DNA of 47,584 nucleotides from an uncultured Clostridia bacterium (lineage in GTDB: Bacteria > Bacillota > Clostridia > Christensenellales > Borkfalkiaceae), in the NCBI GenBank assembly GCA_947589385.1, contig CANPZW010000013.1, positions 1 through 47,584 on the forward strand, written 5' to 3'. Both the position numbers and the translations under genes were made by a program. This document shows positions 9,540 to 16,341 of the stretch, one piece after another; the first letter of the stretch is position 1; each line of letters begins with the position of its first letter. A model generated the notes under the pieces. It was not told the origin of the DNA. It saw only the letters and a list, made by a program, of their open reading frames with translations, and did no database searches.

Positions 9540-10058
9540 ATGCCGTTATGGTTTGAATGGATACTTTCGATAACTTCTTTAATTGCTAACGTTATGGTAA
9601 TAAGCGGTATAGCCGTTTATTTAAATAATCGACCAGCAAAACGAAAATTTCTGCTTACCAATATAGCCATTGACAATCCCGAACCTTGTACGGGGAATGA
9701 AATTTTAAGTAAACAAAAAATTAAAATATGGTTTTATAATAAGACAAACTCTCAATTCTATATAAATCGAATCAATTTATATGACATTGGAGCGATTGAG
9801 CATTTGCGTAATTTTAGGCATGAAGATGAGTTAAAAGATATTCATAATTATTCTTCTGTATATTATAGTGAAGATGGGCATAATAACCCCACTATAAATG
9901 TTTGCGTTAATCCTTGTTCGCCTTGTGTTATTGACGGCTATTTGCTACTTGACGAGGGAGAGCAATTACCTGAACAAATCACTCTTGTAGTAGTTACCGC
10001 TACAAAGAAAATATTTAAATATGATATTCATACAGTAGCGCAGCATGAGTTGACGTAA
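9540..10058 (+). CDS. Small single-pass membrane protein of the defence operon
   Basis: 172 aa, start supported by GGAG 7 nt upstream and only 13 nt after the DUF2971 gene. Residues about 5-27 form one hydrophobic helix (WILSITSLIANVMVISGIAV) followed by NNRPAKRK, giving an N-out or signal-anchor form with a soluble domain of ~140 residues. That domain has many beta-prone stretches (IKIWFYNK, FYINRINLYDIG, ITLVVVTATKKIF) and two Cys-rich turns (CVNPCSPCV). No family recognised. Its place as last gene of the operon and its AT-rich DNA match the DUF2971 gene, so the two may be an accessory pair added to the nuclease/methylase core. Confidence 0.6.
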   Translation: MPLWFEWILSITSLIANVMVISGIAVYLNNRPAKRKFLLTNIAIDNPEPCTGNEILSKQKIKIWFYNKTNSQFYINRINLYDIGAIEHLRNFRHEDELKDIHNYSSVYYSEDGHNNPTINVCVNPCSPCVIDGYLLLDEGEQLPEQITLVVVTATKKIFKYDIHTVAQHELT

Positions 10059-10748
10059 CTGTTGTAGAAGCCATTGTTTAATTAACGATATTTGAGTTTA
10101 TATAAAAATATGAGGGCGAAGTACGCCCTTGCCGCTATTTGGTGGCATTATGATGAGAAGTATGTCCTACTTCTCACTCGGCAAAAAGGGTTGCCGAGCT
10201 GCCTCGCACTTTTACAAGGTCAAGACGGATCTTATTGTTTTTTCGGTGTGTGAGGTTGGGCTTTATTGCTGTGCAATTTTTTAGAAAAAATTTTTTAATT
10301 TGCTGAAATTTTCAGTAATTTTTTTATCTAATTATATGAAGGGCATTGTTCCCCTCAAAGCAGGAATTATGAGATAATCTTAAATCAAAACTTTATAGAA
10401 TGGTTGACCCCCATAGAGCAATTTGAAGTTGCTAAATACGGTTAAAGTCGGTGATTTGCAAATGGCAGTCAGCGGCTTTTTCGTTGTTTTTTTCAAGTCA
10501 ATTACCGTTACTTTGAACGGTAAAATAAAAATATTTTAGGATATGAATAATGCAAATTAGACCGCCATAACAAGTAAAATCTACATACCGAATGAACGCC
10601 GATTACACACCGAAGTTACTAAACAGCTCACTGCAAGGGCGAACGAAACTTATGGAGCGAAGCGCAACTAAGTGTAGTGAGCTACACTTCCGCAGGAAGT
10701 TAGCGGTAATTCAGCATTTATCCAAATTTAAAACAGGAGGAAAAATTT
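10059..10748 (+). other. Structured non-coding stretch upstream of the relaxase (possible oriT region)
   Basis: 690 nt with no credible gene. It contains four hairpins in 10,113-10,250: AGGGCG/CGCCCT (10,113-10,129), a 9-bp perfect stem (10,154-10,176), an 8-bp perfect stem directly abutting it (10,177-10,198), and an imperfect outer pairing CCTCGCAC (10,202) with GTGTGAGG (about 10,243). A second pair of hairpins lies at 10,670-10,700. MobV relaxases normally nick near their own gene, so an origin of transfer is likely somewhere here, but no known nick sequence was recognised. Confidence 0.4.
10670..10700 (+). promoter_or_regulatory. Two overlapping, mutually exclusive hairpins before the relaxase
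   Basis: AAGTGTAG-TGAG-CTACACTT (10,670-10,689) and ACTTCC-GCA-GGAAGT (10,686-10,700) share 10,686-10,689, so only one can form fully. They end 35 nt before the AGGAGG of the relaxase gene; an attenuator or nick-site structure is possible. Confidence 0.4.
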
Positions 10749-11699
10749 ATTTCATATTTAGTTTGTCATATGGAAAAGTACACTCGGCAGGAGGTCTCGC
10801 CCGTCGAGAGAGAAAACGAAAGAGACGAGAATTACGAAGCTACAAATCCACAAATAGATAGTAGCCGCACAAACCAAAACTACCACTTAAAACGCCCGCA
10901 GGGCAGTTATATCGAGATGATAAACGAGAGACTGTCCCAGCTAACTTTAAAACGCAAGTTGAGGTCTGACGCAGTCTATATGGATTCGTTTGTGTTAGGC
11001 TCGGACAGAGAGTTTTTCGGCTGTTTAACCGAGGGTCAACAAAAAGAATTTTTTTGGGACTGCTTGGACTTCTTCTCGGAAAAATACGGCTATGAAAATA
11101 TTTTATCTGCCGTAGTCCACAAGGACGAAACAACCCCTCATCTTCACCTCAACATAGTGCCGATAGTCAACGGCAAGTTGTGTTCAAAGGACTTGTTCGA
11201 CAGGCAGAAGCTCTCTCAGCTTCAAACGGAGTTCTATGAGAAGGTCGGCAAAAAATGGGGACTTCAACGCGGCAAGGAAGGAAGCACTGCAAAGCACCTC
11301 AACACAGCAGAGTTTAAGGCAAAGAAAATAATCGAGGATGCGGAGCAACAAGCGCAGGAATATCTAGACGGAGTACACTCCTCTATTGCCGAGGCGCAAA
11401 ATCAGCCGTTGCCAAAAAAGAAAAAAGAGGTTGCGGAAGAAATAACTTCTCTGCGTAAAGACAACGCCGCATATAAGCAACAGCTTGAAATTAAGAATAG
11501 GGATTCAAAAGACCTATTCAATCTTGTGCAGGAACAGGAGCGAAAATTGCGGACTTCGGAGAAAGCGTACAGAATGGTAACCGACATAATAGAAACCTAT
11601 CCCGACGAGTTTGAGGCACTCCTTTCAAAGGCGCGCCAAAAGAAAAATCCGCCTGCCTATTTTAACGGAAATCGCAAAGGCGGCGGTAACGCGAAGTAA
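10749..11699 (+). CDS. MobV-family relaxase (Pre/Mob plasmid recombination enzyme type), apparent ATT start
   Basis: Family marks: an N-terminal ISYLVCHMEKY segment, a TNQNYHL motif near residue 45, and the metal-binding HKDETTPHLHLNIVPI (about 124-137, counted from the ATT). The C-terminal third is a charged coiled-coil region. The protein nicks oriT and leads the strand during mobilization. The conserved N-terminus reads through seven codons upstream of the first ATG (10,770); the only initiator there is ATT at 10,749, 8 nt after a perfect AGGAGG. Starting at ATG would delete the conserved SYLVCH part. So either AUU initiation or a decayed start codon is indicated. Length is near 316 aa, short for the family but otherwise intact. 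Confidence 0.8.
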   Translation: MSYLVCHMEKYTRQEVSPVERENERDENYEATNPQIDSSRTNQNYHLKRPQGSYIEMINERLSQLTLKRKLRSDAVYMDSFVLGSDREFFGCLTEGQQKEFFWDCLDFFSEKYGYENILSAVVHKDETTPHLHLNIVPIVNGKLCSKDLFDRQKLSQLQTEFYEKVGKKWGLQRGKEGSTAKHLNTAEFKAKKIIEDAEQQAQEYLDGVHSSIAEAQNQPLPKKKKEVAEEITSLRKDNAAYKQQLEIKNRDSKDLFNLVQEQERKLRTSEKAYRMVTDIIETYPDEFEALLSKARQKKNPPAYFNGNRKGGGNAK

Positions 11700-11745
11700 C
11701 AACTGAATAAGTTTATAAGGAGGTAAATTTATAAGATAATTTTAA

Positions 11746-11934
11746 ATGTCGAGACGGAAAAAGAACACCACGGGAATACCCGATTTTGAAATCGATTCGC
11801 TTGCAAGAGCATTACTGCCCGCCATTCAACAATTATTTGAAACGGAAGAAGGCAAAAAGGAGTTTGCGGCTTGGCAAGCCGAACGGCAACAACGACAACT
11901 GAATAATAAAAATCAAAATAAAGAGTCCCATTGA
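11746..11934 (+). CDS. Small protein following the relaxase gene
   Basis: 62 aa, strongly charged (MSRRKKNTTGIPDFEIDSL at the start), with an acidic-amphipathic helix and a Gln/Asn-rich tail. An in-frame stop directly before the ATG fixes the start; AAGGAGG lies about 25 nt upstream, unusually far, so expression may be weak. It is the last gene before a strong terminator, 46 nt after the relaxase stop, so it shares that transcript. Short Arg/Lys-start proteins like this often follow relaxase genes in Clostridia elements; no function is assigned. Confidence 0.55.
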   Translation: MSRRKKNTTGIPDFEIDSLARALLPAIQQLFETEEGKKEFAAWQAERQQRQLNNKNQNKESH

Positions 11935-11995
11935 TTGCAAGGGATTAGCCTATTATAAATAGGGTCAAGGTTAGCCGTAGGTCCCATAAACGGCT

Positions 11996-12033
11996 GGCGG
12001 GCGGAACGCAATTGTTCCGCCCCGCCTATTTTT
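11996..12033 (+). terminator. Intrinsic terminator after the relaxase operon
   Basis: GCGGAAC/GTTCCGC stem with a GC-rich outer extension (GGCGG/CCGCC), a 6-nt loop, then TATTTTT. Confidence 0.8.
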
Positions 12034-12080
12034 AATGATATAATATCATTATTGACATTTAAAAAAATATGTGTTAGAAT
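12034..12080 (+). promoter_or_regulatory. Promoter with an adjacent 17-bp palindrome
   Basis: TTGACA (12,052-12,057), 17-nt spacer, TAGAAT (12,075-12,080). Directly upstream, 12,034-12,050 is a perfect palindrome, AATGATA-TAA-TATCATT, ending 1 nt before the -35 box; a regulator-binding site is plausible. Confidence 0.65.
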
Positions 12081-12111
12081 TTCTATTGAACAATATTTTT
12101 TGAGGTTACTT

Positions 12112-12660
12112 ATGAAATATTTACGACTTCATGTTGCATTTTCAGGAAATCTAAATAGCATTAACAACATGAAAAAAGCCTTACAAAGAATTGGGGAGGT
12201 GAATCCTTTCAATATAAAGCGTACCACCTTAAGAGTTAATTACATTAAAAAGGAAACACTTAGCGAAAAAGATTATTTTAATCGAGGCATACTTAATGTT
12301 AGAAAAGAGCTGAATAAAAATCTAGGAAAAAACGGAAAATACAAAAACAAAATGATCCGTCTATCCTCTAAAGTAAAAACATCTAATAAAGGAGAAGGAT
12401 TTTGTTCTATATGCGTACCGCACGCGGAGTTTATTAAAATCATTAATGCAACATATACTTTACTATCTAAAGTAGACCCTGCCTTTTGTAAAAAACTTTT
12501 GGATATAGAAATTTTTGCAACATATAAACCTAAATCAATAATTAATAAAGTTTCTAATCAAACTGTTGCTCCGGTTCAAACTCATATTATAAATATGTCT
12601 GAGAGCACTTTATTCAATAAAAAACAGTATAAAGATTTAAAAGATGCGATAAGGAGGTAA
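12112..12660 (+). CDS. Unknown protein, first gene of an AT-rich two-gene operon
   Basis: 182 aa from the ATG preceded by GAGGT 5 nt upstream; an earlier in-frame TTG is the -35 box itself. No family recognised. The protein is Lys/Asn-rich, starts MKYLRLHVAFSGNLNSINNM, and has predicted alpha/beta content in its first ~150 residues (IKRTTLRVNYIKKETLS, GFCSICVPHAEFIKIINATYTLL) and a polar tail. There is no signal peptide or membrane helix. It stops 2 nt before the next gene, whose AAGGAGG overlaps its last codons, so the two are co-translated. Strong AT bias and the position inside the mobile element indicate transferred DNA. A defence or toxin-type pair is possible but not shown. Confidence 0.6.
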   Translation: MKYLRLHVAFSGNLNSINNMKKALQRIGEVNPFNIKRTTLRVNYIKKETLSEKDYFNRGILNVRKELNKNLGKNGKYKNKMIRLSSKVKTSNKGEGFCSICVPHAEFIKIINATYTLLSKVDPAFCKKLLDIEIFATYKPKSIINKVSNQTVAPVQTHIINMSESTLFNKKQYKDLKDAIRR

Positions 12661-12662
12661 TT

Positions 12663-13286
12663 ATGGCAAACTTTCCGAGTAAATGGTTTGATTTTTTAAA
12701 CCAAAAGGAATTAAAGCGGCTAAGACGAGATATAAATAATACATTTTGGTTAAAAATTCAAATAGTCGTATCGTTGATTGTTGCGATTTTTCCTTTAATA
12801 TTTAGTGATAACATTAAAGCACTAAGCATAGAATGTAAAGTTGTCTTATGTGTTGTGTTGAGTTTTATTATAGTTTTGGTATTTATTCTTCCTATAATTA
12901 TAAAAAAACTAAAATTATTGAAATTTAATAATTATATAATTGATGGGAAAATTGCCACAAGCATTTTTGATGAGGAAATAGTTTATAATATTTTGGTAGC
13001 GAGTGAATTTTATGACATATACAATAGCACAATTACAAACAAATTATCTAATGAACTAAAAGAATTTTATAAAATAGAAACAAAATACTATATTAAAACT
13101 GCAATGGAAAAGTTAATTACATTTAGTTCTAATATGGTAAATATTATTGGTAACAAAAAAAATCAGATTCCGCCTGATAGAGTAAAAAATATTACAAATA
13201 TGATTGATATAATTATATATAATATGGGTTTAACAGTTGAACAAGATATACTTGATAGCTATAATAATTTTAAACAAAATATTTAA
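12663..13286 (+). CDS. Unknown two-helix membrane protein, partner of the preceding gene
   Basis: 207 aa with AAGGAGG 4 nt before the ATG. Two hydrophobic helices at about residues 29-48 (LKIQIVVSLIVAIFPLIF) and 60-82 (KVVLCVVLSFIIVLVFILPIII) form a hairpin anchor; the N-terminal 28 residues and the ~125-residue C-terminal helical domain should both be cytosolic. No family recognised. Cytosolic protein plus two-helix membrane protein in one operon is a layout often seen in bacterial defence modules in which the membrane part is the effector; that reading is inference from layout only. Confidence 0.6.
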   Translation: MANFPSKWFDFLNQKELKRLRRDINNTFWLKIQIVVSLIVAIFPLIFSDNIKALSIECKVVLCVVLSFIIVLVFILPIIIKKLKLLKFNNYIIDGKIATSIFDEEIVYNILVASEFYDIYNSTITNKLSNELKEFYKIETKYYIKTAMEKLITFSSNMVNIIGNKKNQIPPDRVKNITNMIDIIIYNMGLTVEQDILDSYNNFKQNI

Positions 13287-13330
13287 TCATTAAGTAAAAT
13301 AGTTTGATTAAATCTATAAAGATGAATCTA

Positions 13331-13383
13331 AACAAGCGAGCTTGCATAAAATTTTAAGTTTTGCAAACTTGCTTGTTTTTTAT
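13331..13383 (+). terminator. Intrinsic terminator after the two-gene operon
   Basis: AACAAGC pairs with GCTTGTT around a second partial stem, followed by a T run. Confidence 0.65.
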
Positions 13384-13438
13384 AATAAATACTTGAAGAA
13401 AAAGTAAATCCGTAAGGAGTGCGTAAGCGCGACGGAAT

Positions 13439-13461
13439 AGCGATTGTTGCGAAGCCAATCG
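13439..13461. repeat. Inverted repeat in the element/tRNA border zone
   Basis: GCGATTG and CAATCGC (perfect 7 bp) separated by 9 nt. This spacer, 13,384-13,477, also has AAAAAGTAAATCCG near 13,398, repeated near 13,485 next to the tRNA operon terminator; no gene is seen in it. Confidence 0.4.
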
Positions 13462-13477
13462 CGTCACCATTACTTGC

Positions 13478-13532
13478 CAAAATAAAAAGTAAATCCGAAC
13501 CATTCACTCGTTACAAGTAAACAATTCGGATT
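13478..13532 (-). terminator. Terminator of the tRNA operon
   Basis: On the minus strand an 8-bp perfect stem (AATCCGAA/TTCGGATT) encloses a smaller helix and is followed by a T-rich tract. Confidence 0.65.
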
Positions 13533-13541
13533 ATACTCTTT

Positions 13542-13617
<76 letters not shown>

Positions 13618-13747
13618 TTATATTTAAACGATTTTTAATCGTTGCTTTAAGATTCAGGTGGTTCTATGCGGCGCATATTCCACCTTTTACGGTGGACTTT
13701 TCTTGCAAAAAATACGCACCGTCCACCTGATACGTATTTGCATTTTA
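13618..13747 (-). other. tRNA spacer with nested hairpins
   Basis: An unusually long spacer between the two tRNA-Lys genes. TCAGGTGG (13,654-13,661) pairs with CCACCTGA (13,723-13,730); inside lie TATGC-GGC-GCATA (13,665-13,677) and TCCACC/GGTGGA (13,679-13,696). No gene is seen. Confidence 0.5.
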
Positions 13748-13823
13748 TGGTGGTCCATCCGAGACTCGAACCCGGGACACCTTGATTAAAAGTCAAGTGC
13801 TCTGCCGACTGAGCTAATGGGCC
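13748..13823 (-). tRNA. tRNA-Lys (anticodon TTT), acceptor-stem mismatch
   Basis: 76 nt with encoded CCA. Anticodon loop CTTTTAA. The acceptor stem is GGCCCAT/ATGGACC, so position 3-70 is a C-A mismatch; the T stem has one G-T wobble. Otherwise standard. Confidence 0.92.
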
Positions 13824-13827
13824 GAAT

Positions 13828-13902
13828 TGGCTGGGGTAGCTGGATTTGAACCAACGAATGCGGGAATCAAAATCCCGTGCCTTACCGCTTGGCGATACCC
13901 CA
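13828..13902 (-). tRNA. tRNA-Gln (anticodon TTG)
   Basis: 75 nt with encoded CCA. Acceptor TGGGGTA/TACCCCA with the U1-A72 pair and G73 usual for bacterial tRNA-Gln; anticodon loop TTTTGAT. Confidence 0.95.
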
Positions 13903-13932
13903 ACGCTTCCCCGCACGAGCGGAAAAGATAAG

Positions 13933-14009
13933 TGGGGCGGGCGACAAGTTTCGAACTTGCTGCCTCCAGAGCCACAATCTGGCGCTCTACCGATTGAGCT
14001 ACGCCCGCC
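13933..14009 (-). tRNA. tRNA-His (anticodon GTG)
   Basis: Includes the encoded extra G at -1 opposite C73, the hallmark of bacterial tRNA-His; acceptor GCGGGCG/CGCCCGC; anticodon loop TTGTGGC; encoded CCA. Confidence 0.95.
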
Positions 14010-14015
14010 ATACTT

Positions 14016-14092
14016 TGGTGCGCCTGGAGAGATTCGAACCCCCGACACACGGCTTAGAAGGCCGTTGCTCTATCCTACTGAGCTACAAGCGC
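14016..14092 (-). tRNA. tRNA-Arg (anticodon TCT)
   Basis: 77 nt with encoded CCA; acceptor GCGCTTG/CAGGCGC; anticodon stem ACGGC/GCCGT with loop CTTCTAA. Confidence 0.95.
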
Positions 14093-14132
14093 ATAACAGC
14101 ATTTGATTGCGCGCATCAGCCTAAAAAGCATT

Positions 14133-14206
14133 TGGAGCGGGTGATGGGAATCGGACCCACGCAACCAGCTTGGAAGGCTAGTGTTCTACCATTGAACTAC
14201 ACCCGC
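14133..14206 (-). tRNA. tRNA-Gly (anticodon TCC)
   Basis: 74 nt with encoded CCA; acceptor GCGGGTG/CACCCGC; anticodon loop CTTCCAA. First tRNA of the operon, 54 nt after the -10 box. Confidence 0.95.
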
Positions 14207-14260
14207 ATTGTTTGTTTGCCTACAAACGCACGAGCGGTTTGCACAACTCAATGCTAAAAG

Positions 14261-14289
14261 ATTATATCAAATCAAAAAAATACTGTCAA
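14261..14289 (-). promoter_or_regulatory. Consensus promoter of the tRNA operon
   Basis: On the minus strand TTGACA, 17-nt spacer, TATAAT: a perfect sigma-A promoter as expected for stable RNA genes. Confidence 0.9.
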
Positions 14290-14350
14290 CTTATTTTAAA
14301 AGATTTTAAGATAAATTTGAAAAAATCAAAATAAGGTTTTCCGCAAAGAA

Positions 14351-14386
14351 AAGGGGCGCGTTTTTATTTTCGCGCGCCCTTTTTTA
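14351..14386 (-). terminator. Intrinsic terminator after the exported protein gene
   Basis: GGGCGCG/CGCGCCC stem around an AT-rich loop, with T-rich tails on both strands. Serves the minus-strand gene; it may also stop stray plus-strand reads. Confidence 0.75.
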
Positions 14387-14396
14387 ATGTTTGGAT

Positions 14397-15737
14397 TTAT
14401 TTTTTTGAGTCGTCGATTTCCATATCGTCTTTTACTTCCCGTTTTGGTTTGGCGGGAATTTTTTTGCCCGATGAGCTGACCCAAGTTATGTATCCTGCGG
14501 CAATCAGCGCAAGCACTATTACGACAAGCACAAGCACGACCGTGCGTATGTAGTCGTCGTGACTTTCGTTCGGGTCGGGCAAAACGTTGGCGCCGCCTTC
14601 GTTCACGTCGGGATATTCCAGGTTGAGAAATTCTTTCGCCACATAGCCCTGTACCGCCCTGCCGTCCTCGGTTATTTTTTCTATCAGATAGAAGTCGTGG
14701 GCAAGCTTGTTTGTCGAATCGGCGGTAACCAATGCCAGCACTTCGAAATCGTCGGAGGGAGAAAGCTGAAAAATCCTTGAAGGACCTGTCATAAAGGGAA
14801 GGGAATATGCCCATTCGGGGGCGTTTATAGTCGCCGTCGCGTTTTCTATCGGCGTTGCTTCCAGCTTTATTATCTTTGCGTAGCCCGAGCGGTTCATGAT
14901 ATAGGTTTTGGTATCTATGGCGACCACGCCTGTGTTTTCGCCCGTTTCGCAGAGCAGAAGGGCTTGTCCTTTAAGGTCGGTGCGAGTGTTCTGTCGGGGA
15001 GATGTTACGGGATAGTATTCCGAATCCTTTTCCAGACGGTCGAGGTTAAATTCCGTCATATTGCTGCCTTCCGTCAAAGCGACCAGCCACAAGTCCGTAG
15101 AAAAGCCGTTAAGCTGCGAATACGCGCCCGCCGCGCTGATTTTCGTAAGACTTTGGAAGTTTGAATAGATAAGGGAAACTTCCGAGGCGTCTTTTCCGCT
15201 TAGAGTATAGAGTTTGTTCCCGCCCATTACATATAAATTATTGCCGTATTGCTTTATGCGGGAATAATCCCGAAGCTCCACGGTAAGCTCCTCAGGGAAA
15301 CTTGCGCCCCTGTCCGTCATGGTAAGCACGCCGCTTTTGGTGTTGTAAAAATACTGATAATCGCCGACTATGATGTCCTCTTTAAAATCGGGCATTTTAA
15401 AGTCGGCTTCTTTACATTCGGGGAGAGAATAGACGGTGCCGTCTTTTTCCGAATAATAATATACTCCCTCAAAGAAGTGAATGGCGGAGACTTCCGATTT
15501 AGCTTCGTAAGTTTCGGCGATTTCGTTTTCAAGCACCGTCAGTGTATTTCCCTCTGCAAAGGCGTAGGAATTTTCGCCCACGGCATAGTCCGAAAGCCGT
15601 TCAAATTCCAGATTTTCACTGAGGATTTCGGGATAGTCGGCAATTTTATCCTGCTTCGCCGCAAACGCCGTTTGCGGCGCGGCGATTACCGATGCCGCAA
15701 TACACAATGAAATTGTCAACATACAAATTTTTTTCAT
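14397..15737 (-). CDS. Exported single-pass membrane protein with propeller-like ectodomain
   Basis: 446 aa from the second of two adjacent ATGs. Signal peptide (residues about 1-26, ending AFAA), a ~360-residue ectodomain with repeated short beta segments and YxxxN-type turns that looks like a beta-propeller, an SH3-like stretch near residues 330-375 ending GYVAKEFLNLEYP, then a C-terminal transmembrane helix (VVLVLVVIVLALIAAGYITWV) and a charged cytosolic tail. Cell-surface role; no enzyme motif is seen. The protein 16,342-17,007 repeats the final SH3, linker, helix plan, so the two are probably paralogues. A TATAAT ends 4 nt before the first ATG and 7 nt before the second, and there is no ribosome site, so the mRNA is predicted leaderless. 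Confidence 0.75.
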   Translation of the reverse strand: MKKICMLTISLCIAASVIAAPQTAFAAKQDKIADYPEILSENLEFERLSDYAVGENSYAFAEGNTLTVLENEIAETYEAKSEVSAIHFFEGVYYYSEKDGTVYSLPECKEADFKMPDFKEDIIVGDYQYFYNTKSGVLTMTDRGASFPEELTVELRDYSRIKQYGNNLYVMGGNKLYTLSGKDASEVSLIYSNFQSLTKISAAGAYSQLNGFSTDLWLVALTEGSNMTEFNLDRLEKDSEYYPVTSPRQNTRTDLKGQALLLCETGENTGVVAIDTKTYIMNRSGYAKIIKLEATPIENATATINAPEWAYSLPFMTGPSRIFQLSPSDDFEVLALVTADSTNKLAHDFYLIEKITEDGRAVQGYVAKEFLNLEYPDVNEGGANVLPDPNESHDDYIRTVVLVLVVIVLALIAAGYITWVSSSGKKIPAKPKREVKDDMEIDDSKK

Positions 15738-15744
15738 CATAAAA

Positions 15745-15774
15745 ATTATAGCACACCTTCGTTTTATTTGTAAA
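15745..15774 (-). promoter_or_regulatory. Promoter giving a leaderless transcript
   Basis: On the minus strand TTTACA, 18-nt spacer, TATAAT. The predicted start site falls on the second ATG at 15,737. Confidence 0.7.
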
Positions 15775-15935
15775 CCGTTTGATAAGGGTTAAAAATTCAA
15801 ATTGTTACAGCAAAGTTTCAAAAAAATTTATTAAAAACCCCATATTTATTTTCAAAGTTTCCGTTTGGTGTCAAGTTTGGCGGTTATAATGTAAATACAA
15901 AAACCAAACAAACGTTTAAATATTCGGGACAACAC

Positions 15936-16325
15936 ATGAAAAGTAAACGGCTTTTGCGCTTTTATTACAGTGCCGACGGCTTGGACGAAGCGCTTGACAG
16001 ATTGATTTTGACCTGCGCCTTGAAGTCGGCGGAAGGAGAGGGTAGCGGGGCGCATTATGCCGACAGAATCCTTAAAATAATAGAGGCGAAAGACAGACTT
16101 TCGGAGTTGTGGAATTATCTCGACTTCGTGATAAACGGGTTGAAAATCCGCGACAGGGAAGTTTTAAGGAATTATGCGGCGATGAGAACGGGCATAAAGC
16201 TTTTGCCCGAAGCGGAGCAACGTGGGGTAAAGCGGGCGGTTATCAAATTTACGCGGCATTTCAGGCGCGGGGAGCAATTCACCGAGGGGATAAGGCTAGT
16301 AAACGAATACTACTGCCTGTTTTGA
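15936..16325 (+). CDS. Small basic helical protein of unknown function
   Basis: 129 aa, mostly helical and rich in Arg/Lys, with pattern ...RILKIIEAKDRLSELWNYLDFV, then RDREVLRNYAAMRTG, then RGVKRAVIKFTRHFRRGE. The RDREVL...Y stretch faintly recalls the C-terminal helix-turn-helix of phage late regulators and sigma-like proteins, but this is not enough to assign it. There is no signal or membrane segment. A TATAAT sits about 50 nt upstream (near 15,886); no strong ribosome site is seen. It lies between two exported-protein genes on the other strand and upstream of the terminase, so it could belong to the host or be a relic of the head cassette. Intact. Confidence 0.5.
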   Translation: MKSKRLLRFYYSADGLDEALDRLILTCALKSAEGEGSGAHYADRILKIIEAKDRLSELWNYLDFVINGLKIRDREVLRNYAAMRTGIKLLPEAEQRGVKRAVIKFTRHFRRGEQFTEGIRLVNEYYCLF

Positions 16326-16341
16326 GGAAAGAGGGGGTACG

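Larger units (their letters stand above)
1..13541. mobile_element. Right part of a putative integrative mobilizable element with defence cargo
   Basis: A serine recombinase, a MobV relaxase and restriction-like genes lie together in DNA that is more AT-rich and mosaic than the genes to the right, and the stretch stops next to a tRNA operon. No conjugation (type IV secretion) genes are visible, so the element would need a helper to transfer. The left end is outside the window and the exact right attachment site was not identified; it should lie between the last cargo gene and the tRNA operon terminator (about 13,290-13,480). Reading these genes as one element is inference. Confidence 0.55.

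Noticed and set aside
10592-10861. 89-codon frame over the relaxase start
   Set aside because: No ribosome site, crosses the hairpins and overlaps the well-supported relaxase frame.
13647-14257. Open frames on both strands inside the tRNA cluster
   Set aside because: They run through six clear tRNA genes and are artefacts.
15936-16325. Small terminase subunit
   Set aside because: Basic helical protein with no recognisable terminase or clear DNA-binding pattern, and separated from terL by an opposite-strand gene.
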